A DNA stretch of 64,000 nucleotides from Sialis fuliginosa (GCA_961205875.1 OY540812.1:9548001-9612000); one strand, 5' to 3'; positions 1 through 12,699 are shown, counted from the stretch's first letter. Notes: generated by a model from the letters alone, not told the origin. Numbers and translations are program-made.

Positions 1-1113
1 TATTGGAATAAGTCGATATTTGGCATTTTAAAATAATTAGGAATATATTGATTTATAGGTATTAGATAAAATAATTATATATAGTTTAGATATGATCAGG
101 CAAGCATATTTATTAGATTGATATCTCTTTTTTTTGTTTAATATATTGGTTCTTTATATATAAATTTATACTACTTGTACAAAAATATCGTTTTTACCAA
201 TTTATCAATATTTTTTATTATGAAGTAAATATATATTTTGGGCTGTCAGTTCATAATCCTATCTCGAAGCTGGTGAAACTTTTACTCTATTACTTACTAT
301 ATATAAATGGAGAATGATGACGATACGCGAGTATGTTATGTATTTCCTAAACACGGTACCTATTTAAGAATACGGGAACTACAGTGAAACATTATAAATT
401 GTTTTAACAGCTAGTCAACTAGGATTTCATGAGATCGAGATATTCATTGGTAAACTAACAGCAATATATAACTATATATATTTAATTTTATTTATTTATA
501 TTAAAATATTGATTATGATTGACATTTTTCATTTAAAATTTAACTGTATTGTTAATTAATTAAATAGATATATAGAAAAATAAAATAATTAATAACATTA
601 CAGTCAATTTAATTTTTATACATCTCCCCTTATAAGCCGTTTTGTAAAATTTAATGAAAATAGGCCAGCTTTTTTCAAAATTAATTTTACCAATTATGAT
701 ATTTGTTTCATTCCCTACATATGTAAATGTAGTACATTTGTGGCATTTTTAGAGTTTGTGTAAGTAAAATATTTTCATTGAAATGTTTAAAGATTAATAT
801 TTAACAATTTTTATTTTGTTAAAATATAAACAATCTTATTTAACATTTATAACAGCATTATATATTAATGAAACAACATTTAAGATAAATAAAGTGTAAA
901 AAACATTTAATGAAACATATGATAATTTTGTAACAATATTTTCACAGAAACTTTAAAAATTGCCATGACTTGTTAGGGTTTTCAAATACTGACTGATATA
1001 AAGATTTATTTGAAATCCTTATACTATCATGCATACAACAACATGTAAGAATAATACATTTGAAAACCCTGAAATGTTTATAATTGGCCACAATTATTGT
1101 TATATAAAAATAA
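1..1113. other. AT-rich DNA downstream of jeb
   Basis: Either a longer jeb 3' UTR or intergenic DNA. No ORF, RNA gene or repeat was recognised. Confidence 0.4.
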
Positions 1114-1154
1114 TTTATTTGGAAACCATATTTATCGATATTATTATATTTATT
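1114..1154 (-). terminator. candidate poly(A) signals of jeb
   Basis: Two AATAAA hexamers occur on the minus strand at 1149-1154 and 1114-1119, about 130 and 165 nt beyond the jeb stop codon. They could end a short 3' UTR. AATAAA is common by chance in DNA this AT-rich, so this rests on position only. Confidence 0.3.
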
Positions 1155-1283
1155 AACGAACTAAAATTATTTATGATAACAAATGTATTGCAAATACTTC
1201 CGTGACTTTCCACTTGATAAATCGACACAGACGATGAGTTTGATGTCTTGCAGATTAGTAACAATGATGGTAGGAAGGCTAAC

Positions 1284-1343
1284 TTAACGCCCTCTTGCCC
1301 ATCGTAATAACGCGTCTGCTAATACGTCCAAATGCGCCTTAGT
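1284..1343 (-). CDS. jeb: jelly belly (Alk ligand), terminal coding exon
   Basis: This is the last coding exon of the secreted Alk ligand Jelly belly. Read on the minus strand, an acceptor (TTTTGCAG) at 1344-1351 is followed by 19 codons giving TKAHLDVLADALLRWARGR and then TAA at 1284-1286. That is the conserved C-terminal tail I know from insect Jeb proteins. The exon starts in phase 0, which matches the phase-0 donor of the LDLa exon at 5049, so the spliced junction reads MFYKT-TKAHLDV. Jeb is a secreted protein that activates the Alk receptor tyrosine kinase in visceral mesoderm and neurons (family knowledge). The exon is only 60 nt, too short to be found by ORF length. Confidence is high because two separately located exons agree in family, order, strand and phase. 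Confidence 0.85.
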   Translation of the reverse strand, partial: TKAHLDVLADALLRWARGR

Positions 1344-2169
1344 CTGCAAAATAAAACAATATTTAAATATACCTACCATATATTGCCATTAATTTTATAA
1401 TTAAATGTCAGGAAATATGTATATGAAATAAATTCATTTTTTAATTAATTTTCATTCGTACAAACCAATAAATTAAAAAAAGCAGTGATTAAAAACCAAA
1501 ATAACTTTGTAGGGCAATTTTATATTTTGTATTCAGTGTTTTGTATATAATGTGTAAGCAGTTTTTGACGTTTTCTTTTAATTAAATTTAATTAAGAATA
1601 AATAAATTTACCAGAACGAATTTTTTTTTTACATATCTTTTTTAATGTATATAGATTTTTGAGTATTAGGTTACTATTTTATTGAATTGTTTATATCATA
1701 TCAACAGAAAAATGGCTACTCGTTTCCGTTCTGAACAGGTGCCAAATAATACAGATTTCACTGCCCATTTATCTTGTGTCATACATACATTTGCAAATAT
1801 CGGGTATCGATTGGCGATATTCAGATTGTCAGATACGGAAAATAAGTAATGTTCTATTTATTTAATTTATAATTGTCTGAAGAATTTTGTTTTGTTTAAA
1901 GAAAATGGCATTAAAGTATTGTTGGGAATGTAATTTATGAAGTCTTTAAATTTTTAGGAATATAAAAAATGATTGGGGGTATATTTTTAAATAATATTAT
2001 AGTATTGTTTTCTTCTGGGGTAGTTAAATCTTTTATTAAGCTAGCGTAACAGGTACATATTTATTTTAAAAGTAGAGCTTAAAATATTTTAACCACAAAT
2101 GAAACTAATGTAATAACAATAATAATTATTATTATAATAATTTTTCTACACATCAATCAACTATGGTAA

Positions 2170-2352
2170 GGGTCGATCCAGACTATCAAGCCCGTCTCGG
2201 TCCGGTCTTGTTTCAATCAAATATAAATAAACAATAAACAATGAAATCATTCACACTATCGGTCATGTCTCGGTCCAATCACGCTCTACTGCGTATTTCG
2301 AATATTTGACTGGAGAACAGATCGAGACCGGCTCGATAGCCTGGATCGACCC
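2170..2352. mobile_element. Harbinger-like MITE with TAA target duplication
   Basis: A 183-bp element with imperfect inverted termini (GGGTCGATCCAG... and ...CTGGATCGACCC, continuing about 35 bp inward). It is flanked by direct TAA at 2167-2169 and 2353-2355. A 3-bp TWA duplication with GGG ends is typical of PIF/Harbinger elements. It lies in the jeb intron and has no coding capacity. Confidence 0.65.
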
Positions 2353-3064
2353 TAAGTTAGGAAAATATCATATACATCAAAATTTAAACAAACAAATAAA
2401 AAAATATAGTGCATTATCATTTACTAGTGAATTATATTCAATAGTATTAGGGATAATAGAAATACATAATAATAATAATAAATAATCAATTTTGACTTTT
2501 ATTTTATTGCGATGAGATATGAACTGGTTAATAATTAGCAAATAAAGTATTTAAAGTTTTCAAGAGGTTGCAAACTGCTTCGATTACATAGAAAAATAAT
2601 AAACCTTTATTACTTTTACCCGACTTCACCCTATTATTAATTTTACAATATTCTGCTTTATAATTTAAATGATTTTTTCTGTGAAATTTCAAACATTTAA
2701 TATTATTCTTTTTGAAAGAAAGAAATCCATCTTAAGCGAGTGAATAGAAATATAATATTGACCAGATCTGTAAGTACGTTGAAGCTTATTTACATATTTT
2801 ACATTGTTTTGTGCTATAAATACATTGTTATATTTGGATGTGTGACATATCTCTACAGCAAATACGACACGGCAATGAATGAATTTAATGAATGGAACAA
2901 GCATAATATATATATAGGTACATCTACCTATGTTGTATGTTGTTCGTGAGCAATCTACAATGTCTGTATACATTTAAATTCTGATCAAGATTCATAGAGG
3001 GTTGCGTATGACAGTGTATGTACGTACATGTGTATTTCTTTGATCTAAGGATCCAATTATGTAA

Positions 3065-3160
3065 CCTGAGTTCATGCTCAAGCTTTGTTTGAAAGCCTAT
3101 GTAGAAGTGTGGGTTGAAATTCGCTCATGTGTTAAGAAGCCGGGAATCGAACCCGAGAAT
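3065..3160 (-). mobile_element. tRNA-derived SINE remnant
   Basis: The minus strand has a perfect pol III B box (GGTTCGATTCC, rc of 3143-3153) inside a T-arm-like stem-loop. About 80 bp of less AT-rich sequence follow it. No A box or acceptor stem is present at the right distance, so it is a broken SINE head, not a functional tRNA gene. Confidence 0.4.
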
Positions 3161-5048
3161 ATGATTTTTATTGACGTACAACATTTTTTAAACTTATTTT
3201 CGTTGAATTTTTATTTTCAAGTGTATATTATCTTTAATATTTCGCAATTCAGATTATTTTCTGAAATATTTTGAAAAATTAAAAGAAATACAAAATGATT
3301 ATTATGTACTATATTATAATGAATATAGTATATGTATGTATTAGGGTGTGTCAAAAAAAACAATATATTTTTCTTCGCTCTCATTACGAAATAAGTTAGT
3401 TTATGACTTAAAATAAATCCTTGCCGAAGGATTACCTTGTAGTTCAATTTTAAGAGGTGCCATAAAGAGGAGTCCCGTTTCCCATTTAAATAACAATGAA
3501 AAATTATTCATTAGTACTAAAGTTGGTATTACTGATTCATGATAATGGATAAAAAATTGTAAGGACGTCAGCTCAACTTCGCTCCTTTATAATACCGGAC
3601 ATTAAAATTTGACTCGCTTTAAATTCAAAAAGTAAAAATATCTATAACTCGCTCTGATTCGTGCATGTTTTTATCTTAAATTAGTATTATTGTTAATAGT
3701 AATAATATAGAAATGTTAAGTTAATTTGCAGACAGATTTGAATTGTTGATGTAAAAAAGTGCCAGAAAAACTACTTTTGAAATTTATTTATGTTTGTTTA
3801 GTCTGAACACATTTGTACATACATATATTCTGCTTATATTTTAAACATAGTTTTTCTGTTTACGAGGTTTACGTGTTTATCAGATTTTTACATCATCTTT
3901 TGAAATTATTTATTTCTGGTATTTCTCCACAAAGTCAGCGGCTTTGGTGTGGTTGAGAATTTAAATTACTTTATTTTTTTTCTGTCGACAGAGTTGATTT
4001 TCAGTTTTGATTGTGAGTATATTTTCATATTGATAATTTTGTTCTGCAACCATATTATTTTCATTTAGAAATTTTGACTATACTTTATTTTATTTATTGA
4101 TTATTATATATCGCTCATTTGCTGCAATATGAAAAATTGTGATTTTTCAGGAGACACGTTTAAAGTTTTGAATTGGTATAACTATATATGATAATTTTCA
4201 AATATATTTTGCTCTCTCGTGGTTAGTTAAAGAAGCTTAGATATGTCTTCCTTGCTGTATAAAGTACAACGGTTATTCTTGTATAAACAACATAAAAATA
4301 GCGATATATTTTTGTGTAAATATTATTTTATGGCCATATTGTACTATATTTTGTATTATAAAAAGCCAAATAATTTCAAAATCTACAAGCACGCAGCTAT
4401 TGCTTGTAGATTATCGACACTAATAAATTATTGATTAAATTTAACATATTAATTGTATTTATTGATGTTTAGTTTCAAGTGGCAATTAGCAAATTCCTAT
4501 TAAATTAATGAGTAGGTTGTTGCATTATGTATGTATTTTATATTTTTATTCAAACCATTATATAAAGTTATGATTAGGGAGAAAATTTTGGTAACATCTG
4601 CTTTGAAATAAAGCAAGATACTCGTATATTGTTTTATTTTGCGAATTAATTAATTTTAATTATATTTACAATGAAGATACTATTTCAATCTTAAAAGACA
4701 ATAATAAAGTTAAAAAAAACTTACAAATAAATAAATAAATAATTAAACACATACTAACTAGAAAGTTAACTAGTAACAATACATAAATCACAGTCGTGGC
4801 TGTACGGAGCTCACCCTAACACCAAAAAGATACTATTTCAAACGTCGAAGTTGTTTAAAAAATATCTGTGGTATGAATGTTCACCCTATTTTGTTGCTTT
4901 TAAATATAAAACGTTGAATACTGCTGATGATACCACATGGCTAACAAAAAATCAGCATACAAAACCAGTGCATAATATTCATCAATCATGAATATGGTGG
5001 AGGTGCGGAACATAAATATATACATATGTATAAGTGACTATGTCTTAC

Positions 5049-5209
5049 CGTTTTGTAAAACATGCACGCCTGTCTATCTTCATCCTCTCCGGCCGGACAG
5101 TCGATGAAGCCGTCACATAGAACGTGGTCATCGATACACCGGTACCTGCCTTGCCGGTCGGGCGTTGGACACGCGAACCGCTCCATACCGTCTGCGGCAG
5201 GCGGACATT
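5049..5209 (-). CDS. jeb: jelly belly (Alk ligand), LDL-receptor class A domain exon
   Basis: This is an internal exon on the minus strand. A pyrimidine-rich acceptor ending TTGCAG (5210 side) opens it and a consensus donor (G|GTAAGA, intron from 5048) closes it. It holds 2 nt completing a split codon plus 53 codons, so the preceding exon must end in phase 1 while the 3' end is phase 0. The product starts CPPAADGMERFACPTPDRQG and ends RQACMFYKT. It has the six cysteines of an LDLa module (spacing C-x11-C-x10-C-x6-C-x5-C-x8-C) and the acidic calcium-binding segment CDGFIDCPAGEDEDRQAC. Jeb is the insect Alk ligand that carries one LDLa domain; the last 60-nt exon, with the Jeb tail, lies 3.7 kb downstream. 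Other LDLa proteins were considered, but the tail exon decides for Jeb. The ATG in this exon is an internal methionine, not the start codon. The N-terminal part, including the signal peptide, is not identified here. Confidence 0.85.
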
Positions 5210-5390
5210 CTGCAATAAAAAAACAATACGTGAGATTGAAACAAATACGACATTGTTATTGTAAGCAAGATTTGAGGTTTGTGTGGTGATATTTATATTG
5301 GTACAGAGGTGTATTCAGTGTGGGGAGAGGTCGGATGATTTTATTATAGATTTATGTATGTACAATATATCAAATCCTGTCATCTGAAAT

Positions 5391-5488
5391 GTAATAGGAA
5401 ATTTAACATTGGATGGAATTAGAAGTGTTGTAGTAATCTTTGTACAAATACATGGACATATTATTGGTGCATTTTGAAATACCACCTC
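5391..5488 (+). repeat. diverged fragment of the CAGTGTATTCC MITE
   Basis: Contains the runs ATAGGAAATTTAACAT and GGTGCATTTTGAAAT in the same order and spacing as the element at 57827-58202, but lacks both termini. It is an old internal fragment. Confidence 0.5.
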
Positions 5489-5519
5489 GTAGTGCAGGCA
5501 CTAGAAAAAAGTGAGTGGA

Positions 5520-6344
5520 AATAATATGACAACTGGCAATTACGTTCAGATTTGTATACCTGAGACCTTAAAGAACATAAAAATACAAGGTGCTAGTCGG
5601 TACCTTGGTTCGATATTTTTTAAATCGCGAATAGGTCGAAACGCGCTTAATTGTTAATTAAAATAAAGGTGGTTACACGTCTCTAACAAAGAACTAACAA
5701 TTGAGCGTTAAATATGTCAGTTACTATAGGGTTGCCAATGTTAGAATTGGTTTTTTTATTCTGTTCAGTTTTGAATTTTGAATTACTTAGTATAACGTTA
5801 ATTGATAATAATTAATTAAAAATAATTTGTTTTTACGTTTTTCATTTTATTAATGAAAAGTCTCTCTATGGAATTGCTCCTCTTACTAATATATAATTAA
5901 TTTAACAATATTATGCTTTTTGAGATTTAATTCAATAACAAAAGCTGCAAAATATCAAAGCAGGACATAAAAAGTTCAAAGATCAACCACAGCTTTTAAA
6001 GACTATTTTCTTGTAAAAATATGCTTTTGTGTCTTACGGTAAAAATAGACGGGTAAATTTTATAATTTCATTAACACTCTTTGAACTAGTAAATTAACTT
6101 TATTAAATTAGAGAGCACTCTATTTAAAAAAATGAATTCATATTAATATTAATATTGATGTTATAAAGATTAAAAATTTTTTTTGTTATGTTTTGATAAT
6201 ATAGCCGTGAATTAAATATTGTATTTTGAATATTATTACAAAATGTATATAATTGACGAATAATTTAAAATCATTAGTAAATGGATGGCACACATATAAT
6301 TTAACAATAGTAAAAAAATTGTAGTAATATATGTAATGTGCTAT
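5520..6344. other. AT-rich non-coding stretch
   Basis: Probably jeb intron or upstream DNA. No exon with an open frame and splice sites was recognised. Confidence 0.3.
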
Positions 6345-6798
6345 GGGCTTCAGAAGTCGTCTGCCACCCTAAAGGTCAGAATCGCTTACAACAGATTCGA
6401 CAATATTAAGACAAACATCATCGGTTATCTTTTTCTAGGGCGGAGCTTATAAATATAGTGACATCATTTTAAATAAAAACACAAATATACGTCCATTTCA
6501 TTAATTAATTTTATATCAAATTCAACATATTTAAATACTAAAATTCGGAATATCAAATATTTATTGCCACAAAATTTACTTATACAATTTTCAATAGATT
6601 ACATAATAATTTAATTGCACAAACATATATGAGTACTATAAACGAAGTGTACTTCTTTATCTAGTAAATGTGTTAAAAAAATTCTGTCTTTGTTTGGTAC
6701 ATGGAAAAATGATTATAATATTATAATAATCAAATGGGAGGAGCTTACTAAGTTTGTGATAAACGAATTTAAATGAAAACTGGACGATCACTTCTGCA
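6345..6798 (+). mobile_element. MITE, CAGAAGT family, copy 1
   Basis: One of three copies (see 52591-53012 and 56984-57196). It starts GGGCTTCAGAAGTCGTCTGC and ends near ACTGGACGATCACTTCTGCA, so the termini form a short imperfect inverted repeat based on CAGAAGT. It has no ORF. The family is defined by comparison within this window. Confidence 0.6.
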
Positions 6799-7164
6799 TT
6801 TTACTGTACATGCTATGGAATGTAGTTAGATGTAGATTTGCTTTTTTTGTATCAAAGCGCTTGATTAGTGAAGTAATTTTCAGAAAACTAAAGAAAATTG
6901 TTCAATATTTCATTATTTTTTTATATCTCTCATTTAATTTTTAGATATTCATGTATCAAATTTAAAAATCGATTTTAAGTGGAATATGTATATTACGTAG
7001 TGTGTATTCTTTTTAAATAATAATCTTATAAAACAATCAAAATTGTGAAGTAATTTCTAAAATGACATAATGTAACATTTGTAAAAAAAATACAAATTAC
7101 ATAAACTAACATTTAATATTCGCTGCTCTTTTTAAAGTTTGCCCATTCGATGTTTTCACCGTAT

Positions 7165-7300
7165 AAAATAATCCGCGGTTGATAGGGTGACGGAAAGGTT
7201 AATAGACTTGTTCGGTAGCTTGTTGAATGCGTCGCGTGACGTACGAACGCGCCCACAGTTTAGAGGTGCTAAAAGATTTAGTTTACAAATTAATTTTATG
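7165..7300. promoter_or_regulatory. less AT-rich island, function unknown
   Basis: A short island with several CpGs (GCGTCGCGTGACGTACGAAC near 7229) in otherwise AT-rich DNA, not matching any repeat in the window. It could be a regulatory element or an untranslated exon of jeb. No convincing splice pair was found. Confidence 0.2.
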
Positions 7301-7517
7301 TACAGTTTCGGTGTGTTCAGTATTAGATACACTGCATTGATTAATGTGTGTTATGTTTTTTTATTGTTTTTATTTTATTAATATTTTTTTATTATGTCAA
7401 GTACATCTTTGATTCATACATTATTTAATTCATATAAATAGATAGAATAAAATAAAGAGGTATTTATGAGCAATACATTTTTATTTAAAAAATGAATGAA
7501 ATAACTATTTTTTAAGA

Positions 7518-7578
7518 ATCCCGATAAAAATGTCGTATACGAACTTATATAATCGTATACAACATATTTTATCGGGAT
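7518..7578. repeat. 61-bp hairpin
   Basis: The ends ATCCCGATAAAA and the inverted ATTTTATCGGGAT, with internal TCGTATACGA-like arms, form a near-complete stem-loop. It is either a minimal MITE or a folded non-coding element. Confidence 0.45.
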
Positions 7579-7844
7579 GCCATATCATAATTCTGAAAAA
7601 TACAAGTGTTTCATAAATAACCGTTATGACGTCATTAAAAATATTGATCTAGTACAAAAAAATAATCAGGTTGTTATAAACTTCATATGATTATACCAGT
7701 GTACATAATAATATTACAATTTTCTTCGTCCATGAGGTAAAGAATGGTACAAAATAAGTATAAAAAACTGGTATAGAAAATAATTCTAACATAAATATAT
7801 TTTGAAAAAAAGTAGAGATGTAATGACGGTTTCGGACCGATATA

Positions 7845-8030
7845 TATGTATCTACACAACAATTGTGAGAAACGTGAATAGAGCGAAAGGATAATTATGT
7901 GTCAGTGGGGGTGACCAAAATTAACCACAGAGATTGTGGCGACATCCTGTGGCCAGACTCTGAAGCAGCTGTCAATAATGTCGCTATAAATCAAACTCAG
8001 GTGTGTGTGGGTTTATTATATTTTTTACCT
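7845..8030. other. higher-complexity segment, unassigned
   Basis: This stretch has more GC than its flanks and includes GTGGCGACATCCTGTGGCC and a TATAAA at 7983-7988. Stops break the frames on both strands. It may be an old repeat or a regulatory stretch. Confidence 0.15.
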
Positions 8031-8311
8031 CATTCTTCGTACGTAGCTATTTATCACTGATTCGGTGCTTCGAACAGCATGGGGTTCTGATAATTTGAAC
8101 TCATTAACCTTTTAAGTGACGTACTACATATGTTCTACGTTTATTATCACGTAGAAAGATTTATTGATGCTTTATTTATTGCCTCTTTTCGACTATAAAT
8201 ATTTATCTAATTAATATATTTACTTAACACTGTACACAAATAAACTCATTTTATTATATTGTTTTGATTGCTGTAAAATAAATAGATTGATTGAATTAAA
8301 TGAGCTATAAT

Positions 8312-8410
8312 GTTACGGGAAAAGCCCGCAGGGGGTGCAGAGTCGACATTACTCGGGTAATGTCAGTATTGCATATAGTATTTGCACACCCCGCGGGCTT
8401 TGCCCATAAC
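8312..8410. mobile_element. 99-bp GC-rich hairpin MITE
   Basis: The arms GTTACGGGAAAAGCCCGC and the inverted GCGGGCTTTGCCCATAAC enclose a centre that is itself palindromic (GACATTAC / GTAATGTC). The element is far more GC-rich than its surroundings and ends 4 bp before the next MITE. Confidence 0.6.
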
Positions 8411-8414
8411 ATAT

Positions 8415-8761
8415 AAGGTACTGGCACCAGTTATGGCCGCTATAAGAGCAAGGATTACTCTTTTTGTGATTGACGGGCTTCGTTTTAGTAATTCTCATGA
8501 ACTCATGTTACTAATAAAATAAGTAACTCTTTATTTAATCAATTTAATTACCAAAGTCCGCAAATAAAGTTTTTTTTTTTAGTAATAATAAGTTTAAATG
8601 TCCACCATTTTGACACCCATTGGTTAATTCTCTTCACATTAAGCTGTTTTACAGTTAAGTAATGGCAGTAATCAAATATCAACAAATATTTTTAATTTAG
8701 CACATTTAATTAAACAAGAATCCAACACTGGGGTATGATCCAAAACTGGTACCAGTACCTT
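8415..8761 (+). mobile_element. MITE, AAGGTACTGGCACCAGT family, copy A
   Basis: A 347-bp element with inverted ends AAGGTACTGGCACCAGT and ACTGGTACCAGTACCTT. Its interior matches copy B (34087-34629) in reverse orientation. Other copies lie at 53304 and 63984. No ORF. Confidence 0.7.
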
Positions 8762-11700
8762 ATCAACGTTGTTGACGCTTAATTTTCTTTACGTATCTTT
8801 ACAGAAACTATAGCGACAGTAAATAATAATGTAGTGTGTATTCACATATCTATGAATTTACCACCCAAAATATAATATACTTAAAAATGTTTATCATATC
8901 TCATAACATTTAATCATAATATGAAAATTTCCATATACAGTGCAACGTACAATTGTACAACAACCACCATAGTGATATATGTATATATAAATGTGACAAA
9001 TATAACGTAATATGTATGCAGATTGTATCATCTATGATCATAAACATTGAATTTATAGGCCGATACACTGTGCTGTTGTTATAAATTACGGAATTCCGAG
9101 AAACAATATGGAATTATTTCTTGGAAATGTAATTCATTAGATATTGTACTAACAATTTTCATGCAGGAAAGGAGGGCGTAATTTCACGTGTCTAATTATT
9201 TAATTAACAAATGGTGAATATTAGCATAATATTTAATTATTTTAGTTGCAATTAACTTCGGTATCCGGTCAACACTTATGGGAACCGTTGTAGTAAATAT
9301 TTGTTATTATAATAATTGTTTAATTATTTAACTTATTAAGTTAATAATAAAATATAGAATAAAAAAATTGTGCCGACTGCCGGCCACTCGTGCTCTGATG
9401 TGTAAACATCTGTCTCGCATTTGTTTTTCACATTCTTTTGAAATATGTTTATTTATTGCTCAGTTATTTTGAGCGATAGCGTGATTAAGTGTACTAAATA
9501 GTGCTTATGAGATTTCAAGGCACGCGTTGGTGCAGGTTTTATCAAAAACGGTCCTTTTTGTCATTAAAAAATGTACACATGAAACCGATTTGAAATGGGC
9601 TCTTTAGACGAATGTTATATTATATGACAAATTCACTTACGTTTTTGCCATTTTGCGCGTAAAAGTTAAAAGTTACATTAATTATGATACTTATATAGAA
9701 AGTCAATAATACTATTATTTTGTAGGTGAATTTCCATTAATTTTAGTATTTAATTGAAATTTAATGATAATATAATTAAACGTATTCATAAGTATGGTAA
9801 TGGTTCGAAAGTTTATAAATCATAAATGTAATTTTGGTTTGATTCAAAGTGTATAAATACATTTAAAACATAGTTTATTTAATGTCTGTCGACAACAAAA
9901 ATATTTTCATATAAAGCTACTTGAAAAGTTCGCTCTAACAAAAGTTTGAAGAAATGTAAATTACATAAATTGGCAAACGTCTTACTGAACTTTTCATGAA
10001 GATTTTAACAACAAGTGTAAATAAAATTTGTAAATTTTCGAGAATCTGAAAGAGCTTATTTTCCATGTCCGTTAGAGCATTTTTAGAAAGCGGGGGTGGA
10101 TTTAGTTGTAAATTCTTCGTTATTGGAAATGATTTCCCTTAGGTTCAAGTCTTTCTGAGATCGGTATTTCCTCCTTGTCTGCTCATGTGTGATGTTACAT
10201 ATCCTTTCATTACCAAAATAGATTTTTCATCGTTTTTTACATAAATATCAATATAAAATTATAATGTAGAAAAAATAAATTATTGTATTTTTAAATTATC
10301 TTTTTTTAATCTGTCACAAAGTATTTTTTAAATATTAATTTAATTAATATTTTTTAAAGAAACATTACTATTTGACTCAGTATTCTTAAAACTGGAGACA
10401 ATTTTGTAATTCTTCCCTATTAATGATAATATAGATAGTAAAGGATCTGCTGAAATTTTACTGTGCTGCATCGTAAAAATTAAACATCGTATTGTATAAA
10501 ATATAAAACACATCTTTAGTTAGCAATAGACAGTACGTACACATCTCTCTCTCACACACACACACCCACTGGTGGTGGTATATTATTGGTATAGTTTAAT
10601 TTGTTATACCAATAAAAAATATACTATTAATATAATTAATTTTTCACAATCGTAATATATATTGTATTGTCCTTTAATAAAAATTTAAGTATCGAATAGT
10701 AAAATGTACTAACAATTGAAATGAAATAATTTGTATAGAGCACTTAAGAAATAATTCAACTTAAGAATAATTAGTTGAATAAATCATGTAAATAATATTT
10801 ACGAATATAGTAAAAATTGCGCATTATAAAAATTACAATGGAGATTGTAAAAGTTACTGAATTGACAGTATATGTTAAAACTGATAGTATTTTTTAATAC
10901 AAAATTGAAATTTTTAATCAGCAACTGTAATTTTTATCAAAAAAATCGACATTTTTACCCGTATAGAAATAATAAAATTTAACCGAAAATAGCTAATAAA
11001 ATAATTTTCTCTGTACTTAAAAATAAGTAAACAATTACAATTATACATGTGGTATTTAAAACCAGTAGTATATTGAAGCTATTTTAAATCGTAATAATAG
11101 AAAACTATATTTTTTGAGGTTTGTAGGTTAATTTATATGACATTGTTATAATTATTAAACAAATACAAATCATAGTAAAATAATTTTATCAACATGTTAT
11201 CTTAGTTGGACACAAATTTTGCCAAGTCTTTCTATATTTAACCAAAACCTGTTTAATTTATCACAACATTATAAATCATTCTTGTATTTTGGTGTCAGGT
11301 AAGTGAAAAGGGTTAGGGGGGCATTTTAACAGTGTATTGCTTTATGAGTTGATTGCGTGAACTTTAATTTTCACAACATATATAATTTTATAGTCACCAA
11401 GAAGAAAAATGTCCGAAAATAGAGTTTTTCCTTAAGTTAACTTGTTCCGAGGTCACCCTTCTATTTTTAACACTTTAGCGCCACGTCAAATCTGATTGCT
11501 GTGACGTCAAATTGAAGAACAAGTTATTGCATTTAAAGGGTGTTTGTCGATTCGCTTTATATTGATTGTAAGCTGTTTGTAAATATATTTACATAGTTGA
11601 TTACATTACATAACGTGGGTAATTCATGACGGTAAATTAATTTATACAACGATTGTTTGATTATTAATGTTCGCTGGATGTATACATACATGTACATTTT

Positions 11701-12520
11701 GTTCATTCTTGGTGTTATTAATTATTAGGTACTTAACAGCACTTAATGAAATAAACCAAAAATTAACTATCGGATATTACAAACTTCATTAATATTTAAA
11801 CAACAAAGCATTATATTTATATAAATTATGCATAGGTAAACAAAAATAGAAAGATGAAAGTTTCTAAACAATATATTATTAAATGATATAAATACAGTAG
11901 ATTTTTCTTAAACGTTTACACTTGGGACCTGATATATTTCCACTCTACTTTTCACTTCAAATTAAAGTAAAAACATTAAACTATTTTTGATTCATATTAA
12001 CAGTAAATGTGAGATATTTCTATTTAAAAAAATTTACAACCGTTGCATTGTTGCAAAGTTAAAAATAGCATAATTTCAAATAATATACGTTTTGAGAGGT
12101 AAATTTTACATTTTAAGAAAACTTGTATTATTGCATAACCTTCCATAAATATAGAGATATAAAATAGTGAAAGTAAAATATTGAGAATAAAAAATAATTT
12201 AATAAAAAGTGAAAGAAAGTGAACCCATCCCATTAAAGACGTAACATAATTATGAATTCAGTCTCAAAGAGTTTTCATATTTTCTTTATTATATTTTATC
12301 GATTATGTTATCACGTAAGTATGTTGTGTATTAGATTGTTTCTAGATAGAATACAGGTGTACAATTTGTGGGTTGAAATAATCTAGCACGTTTCAATTTT
12401 TATATTTTTATTTATTCATTGAAAAAATCGTTTCTAATCAATAACATTTTATATTTTATCACAAATATCTTGAAATTATAAAAGTCTATGTAACAACTAG
12501 AATAGAAAAATTGTAAGATA
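8762..12520. other. AT-rich DNA without recognised genes
   Basis: No coding exon was supported. It holds a (CA)n tract at about 10551-10565, a somewhat GC-richer stretch at 9361-9660, and a palindromic CRE-type octamer TGACGTCA at 11502-11509. Confidence 0.4.
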
Positions 12521-12698
12521 CATGGAGAAAAATGGAACTCAAATTTTAGGAAAAATTATAGTTTCTAAATAAAAATTTACTATCCGTATTGCAATAATTT
12601 ACAAACTTAATGTATTTTTAGATAAGAGATAATAATTTTTATAATACGGAGTAAAAATTACAATTTTTCCTAAAATTTGAGTTCCATTTTTCTCCGTG
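12521..12698. mobile_element. MITE with TA target duplication, copy 1
   Basis: A 178-bp element with long inverted ends (CATGGAGAAAAATGGAACTC and its near-perfect inverted partner, at least 38 bp). It is flanked by TA at 12519-12520 and 12699-12700, as in Tc1/mariner-type MITEs. A truncated second copy is at 51727-51830. Confidence 0.75.
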
Positions 12699-12699
12699 T

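Larger units (their letters stand above)
1344..5048 (-). other. jeb: last intron of jeb
   Basis: This is the intron between the LDLa exon and the C-terminal exon: phase 0, GTAAGA donor, TTGCAG acceptor, 3,705 bp. It is AT-rich and holds a Harbinger-like MITE (2170-2352), a tRNA-derived SINE remnant near 3065-3160 and short AT microsatellites (around 2107-2148 and 2467-2486). Nothing else recognisable was seen. Confidence 0.8.

Noticed and set aside
1712-1849. Small plus-strand ORF starting MATRFRSEQVP
   Set aside because: 45 codons, no recognised domain, and it lies in the jeb intron on the opposite strand; length fits chance.
3143-3153. A tRNA gene on the minus strand
   Set aside because: The T arm and B box are present, but there is no A box, anticodon arm or acceptor stem.
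4986-5186. Reading the LDLa exon as a complete 66-codon gene
   Set aside because: The frame crosses a clear splice donor at 5048; the residues after MFYKT (VRHSH...) are intron translation, and the ATG is an internal methionine.
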